DNA from: a virus
IMG/VR virus record: IMGVR_UViG_3300025155_000029
Location: 1 to 30,204 of that record
Reading direction: 5' to 3' (one strand)
Length of the DNA stretch: 30,204 nucleotides
Shown: in pieces, positions 30,013 to 30,204 of the stretch
Numbering within the stretch: position 1 is the first letter of the stretch
Layout of the letters: each line of letters opens with the position of its first letter
Notes under the pieces: model-generated
Told to the model about the DNA's origin: nothing
The model's input: the letters and a program-made list of their open reading frames with translations, nothing else
Database searches by the model: none
Program-made: the position numbers and the translations under genes

Positions 30013-30203
30013 GATTCAACTTCCCCATACGCCTCAAGAACATTAGCAGTAATTCTCATTACTTCACAAAATTTCTTATTATATATAGGTAAATTATTAG
30101 GAATAAGTATTACTCCCATATGAACCATACTAGCAACGTGAGATTGTGACAATACCATAATTAATTCAATTAACCACATTGAAGCAGCATTTCTATCTTC
30201 TTG
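30009..30203 (-). CDS. Partial gene cut by the right edge
   Basis: The last 64 residues of a minus-strand gene whose start lies beyond the window. The visible part is helical (AASMWLIELIMVLSQSHVASMVHMGVILIP, then KFCEVMRITANVLEAYGEVES). The stop overlaps the next gene's ATG (ATGA), which supports the frame. No motif identified; the missing N-terminus prevents assignment. Confidence 0.65.
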   Translation of the reverse strand, partial: QEDRNAASMWLIELIMVLSQSHVASMVHMGVILIPNNLPIYNKKFCEVMRITANVLEAYGEVES

Positions 30204-30204
30204 A

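Noticed and set aside
1-30204. CRISPR array or insertion sequence
   Set aside because: No regularly spaced repeats with spacers, and no transposase or terminal inverted repeats seen.
1-30204. Stop-codon reassignment
   Set aside because: TAA, TAG and TGA all end genes with tight overlaps to downstream starts; the only candidate read-through is the TGA at 18686.

Overview
The window is the structural (late) module plus part of the early module of an AT-rich tailed bacteriophage (Caudoviricetes). It is most likely a short-tailed, podovirus-like phage. It has a P22-like portal, a scaffold, an HK97-fold type coat protein, P22 gp4/gp10-like connector candidates, several fibre genes and long internal-virion-type proteins. 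No tape measure, tail tube or sheath gene is visible. The host cannot be identified from the sequence. The phage resembles uncultivated environmental podoviruses, and this is inference from protein patterns, not from a search.

Layout. Bases 1-433 hold an iteron-like repeat, a small minus-strand zinc-finger gene with a good sigma70-type promoter, and a perfect 12-bp-arm palindrome. From 434 to 26624 nearly everything is on the plus strand. The order is: a truncated terminase large-subunit fragment; a probable small terminase; a large two-tier hairpin; small genes including two holin-like membrane proteins; a secreted protein; full-length TerL; a small coiled-coil protein; a HELGH zinc peptidase; a small MPAKS-type protein; portal; scaffold; coat protein; two tandem paralogous decoration-type proteins; a probable terminator; a methyltransferase/glycosyltransferase pair; head-completion and connector genes; fibre genes (one built of YadA-head-like repeats); an M15 endolysin; three large internal-virion-type proteins; and a clan GH-A-like glycoside hydrolase. 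Most neighbours overlap as ATGA, TAATG or TGATG, so translational coupling is pervasive.

From 26625 to the right edge everything is on the minus strand. This is an early-type array of very small genes, a tRNA-Leu(UAA), an Acb2/Tad1-like cyclic-nucleotide sponge candidate, a cold-shock-domain protein, a DUF3987-like ATPase, and a gene cut by the window edge. The two transcription directions converge with no spare base between stop codons at 26624/26625. No stretch longer than about 300 bases lacks a gene.

Whole-window signals. Reading every line I found no GATC at all, where tens would be expected. CGCG is strongly over-represented for such an AT-rich sequence, yet absent from the central fibre genes. 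The most interesting local signals are the GATC void, the Acb2-like gene, the nested hairpin after terS, the TerL fragment upstream of terS, and the in-frame TGA between two fibre modules.
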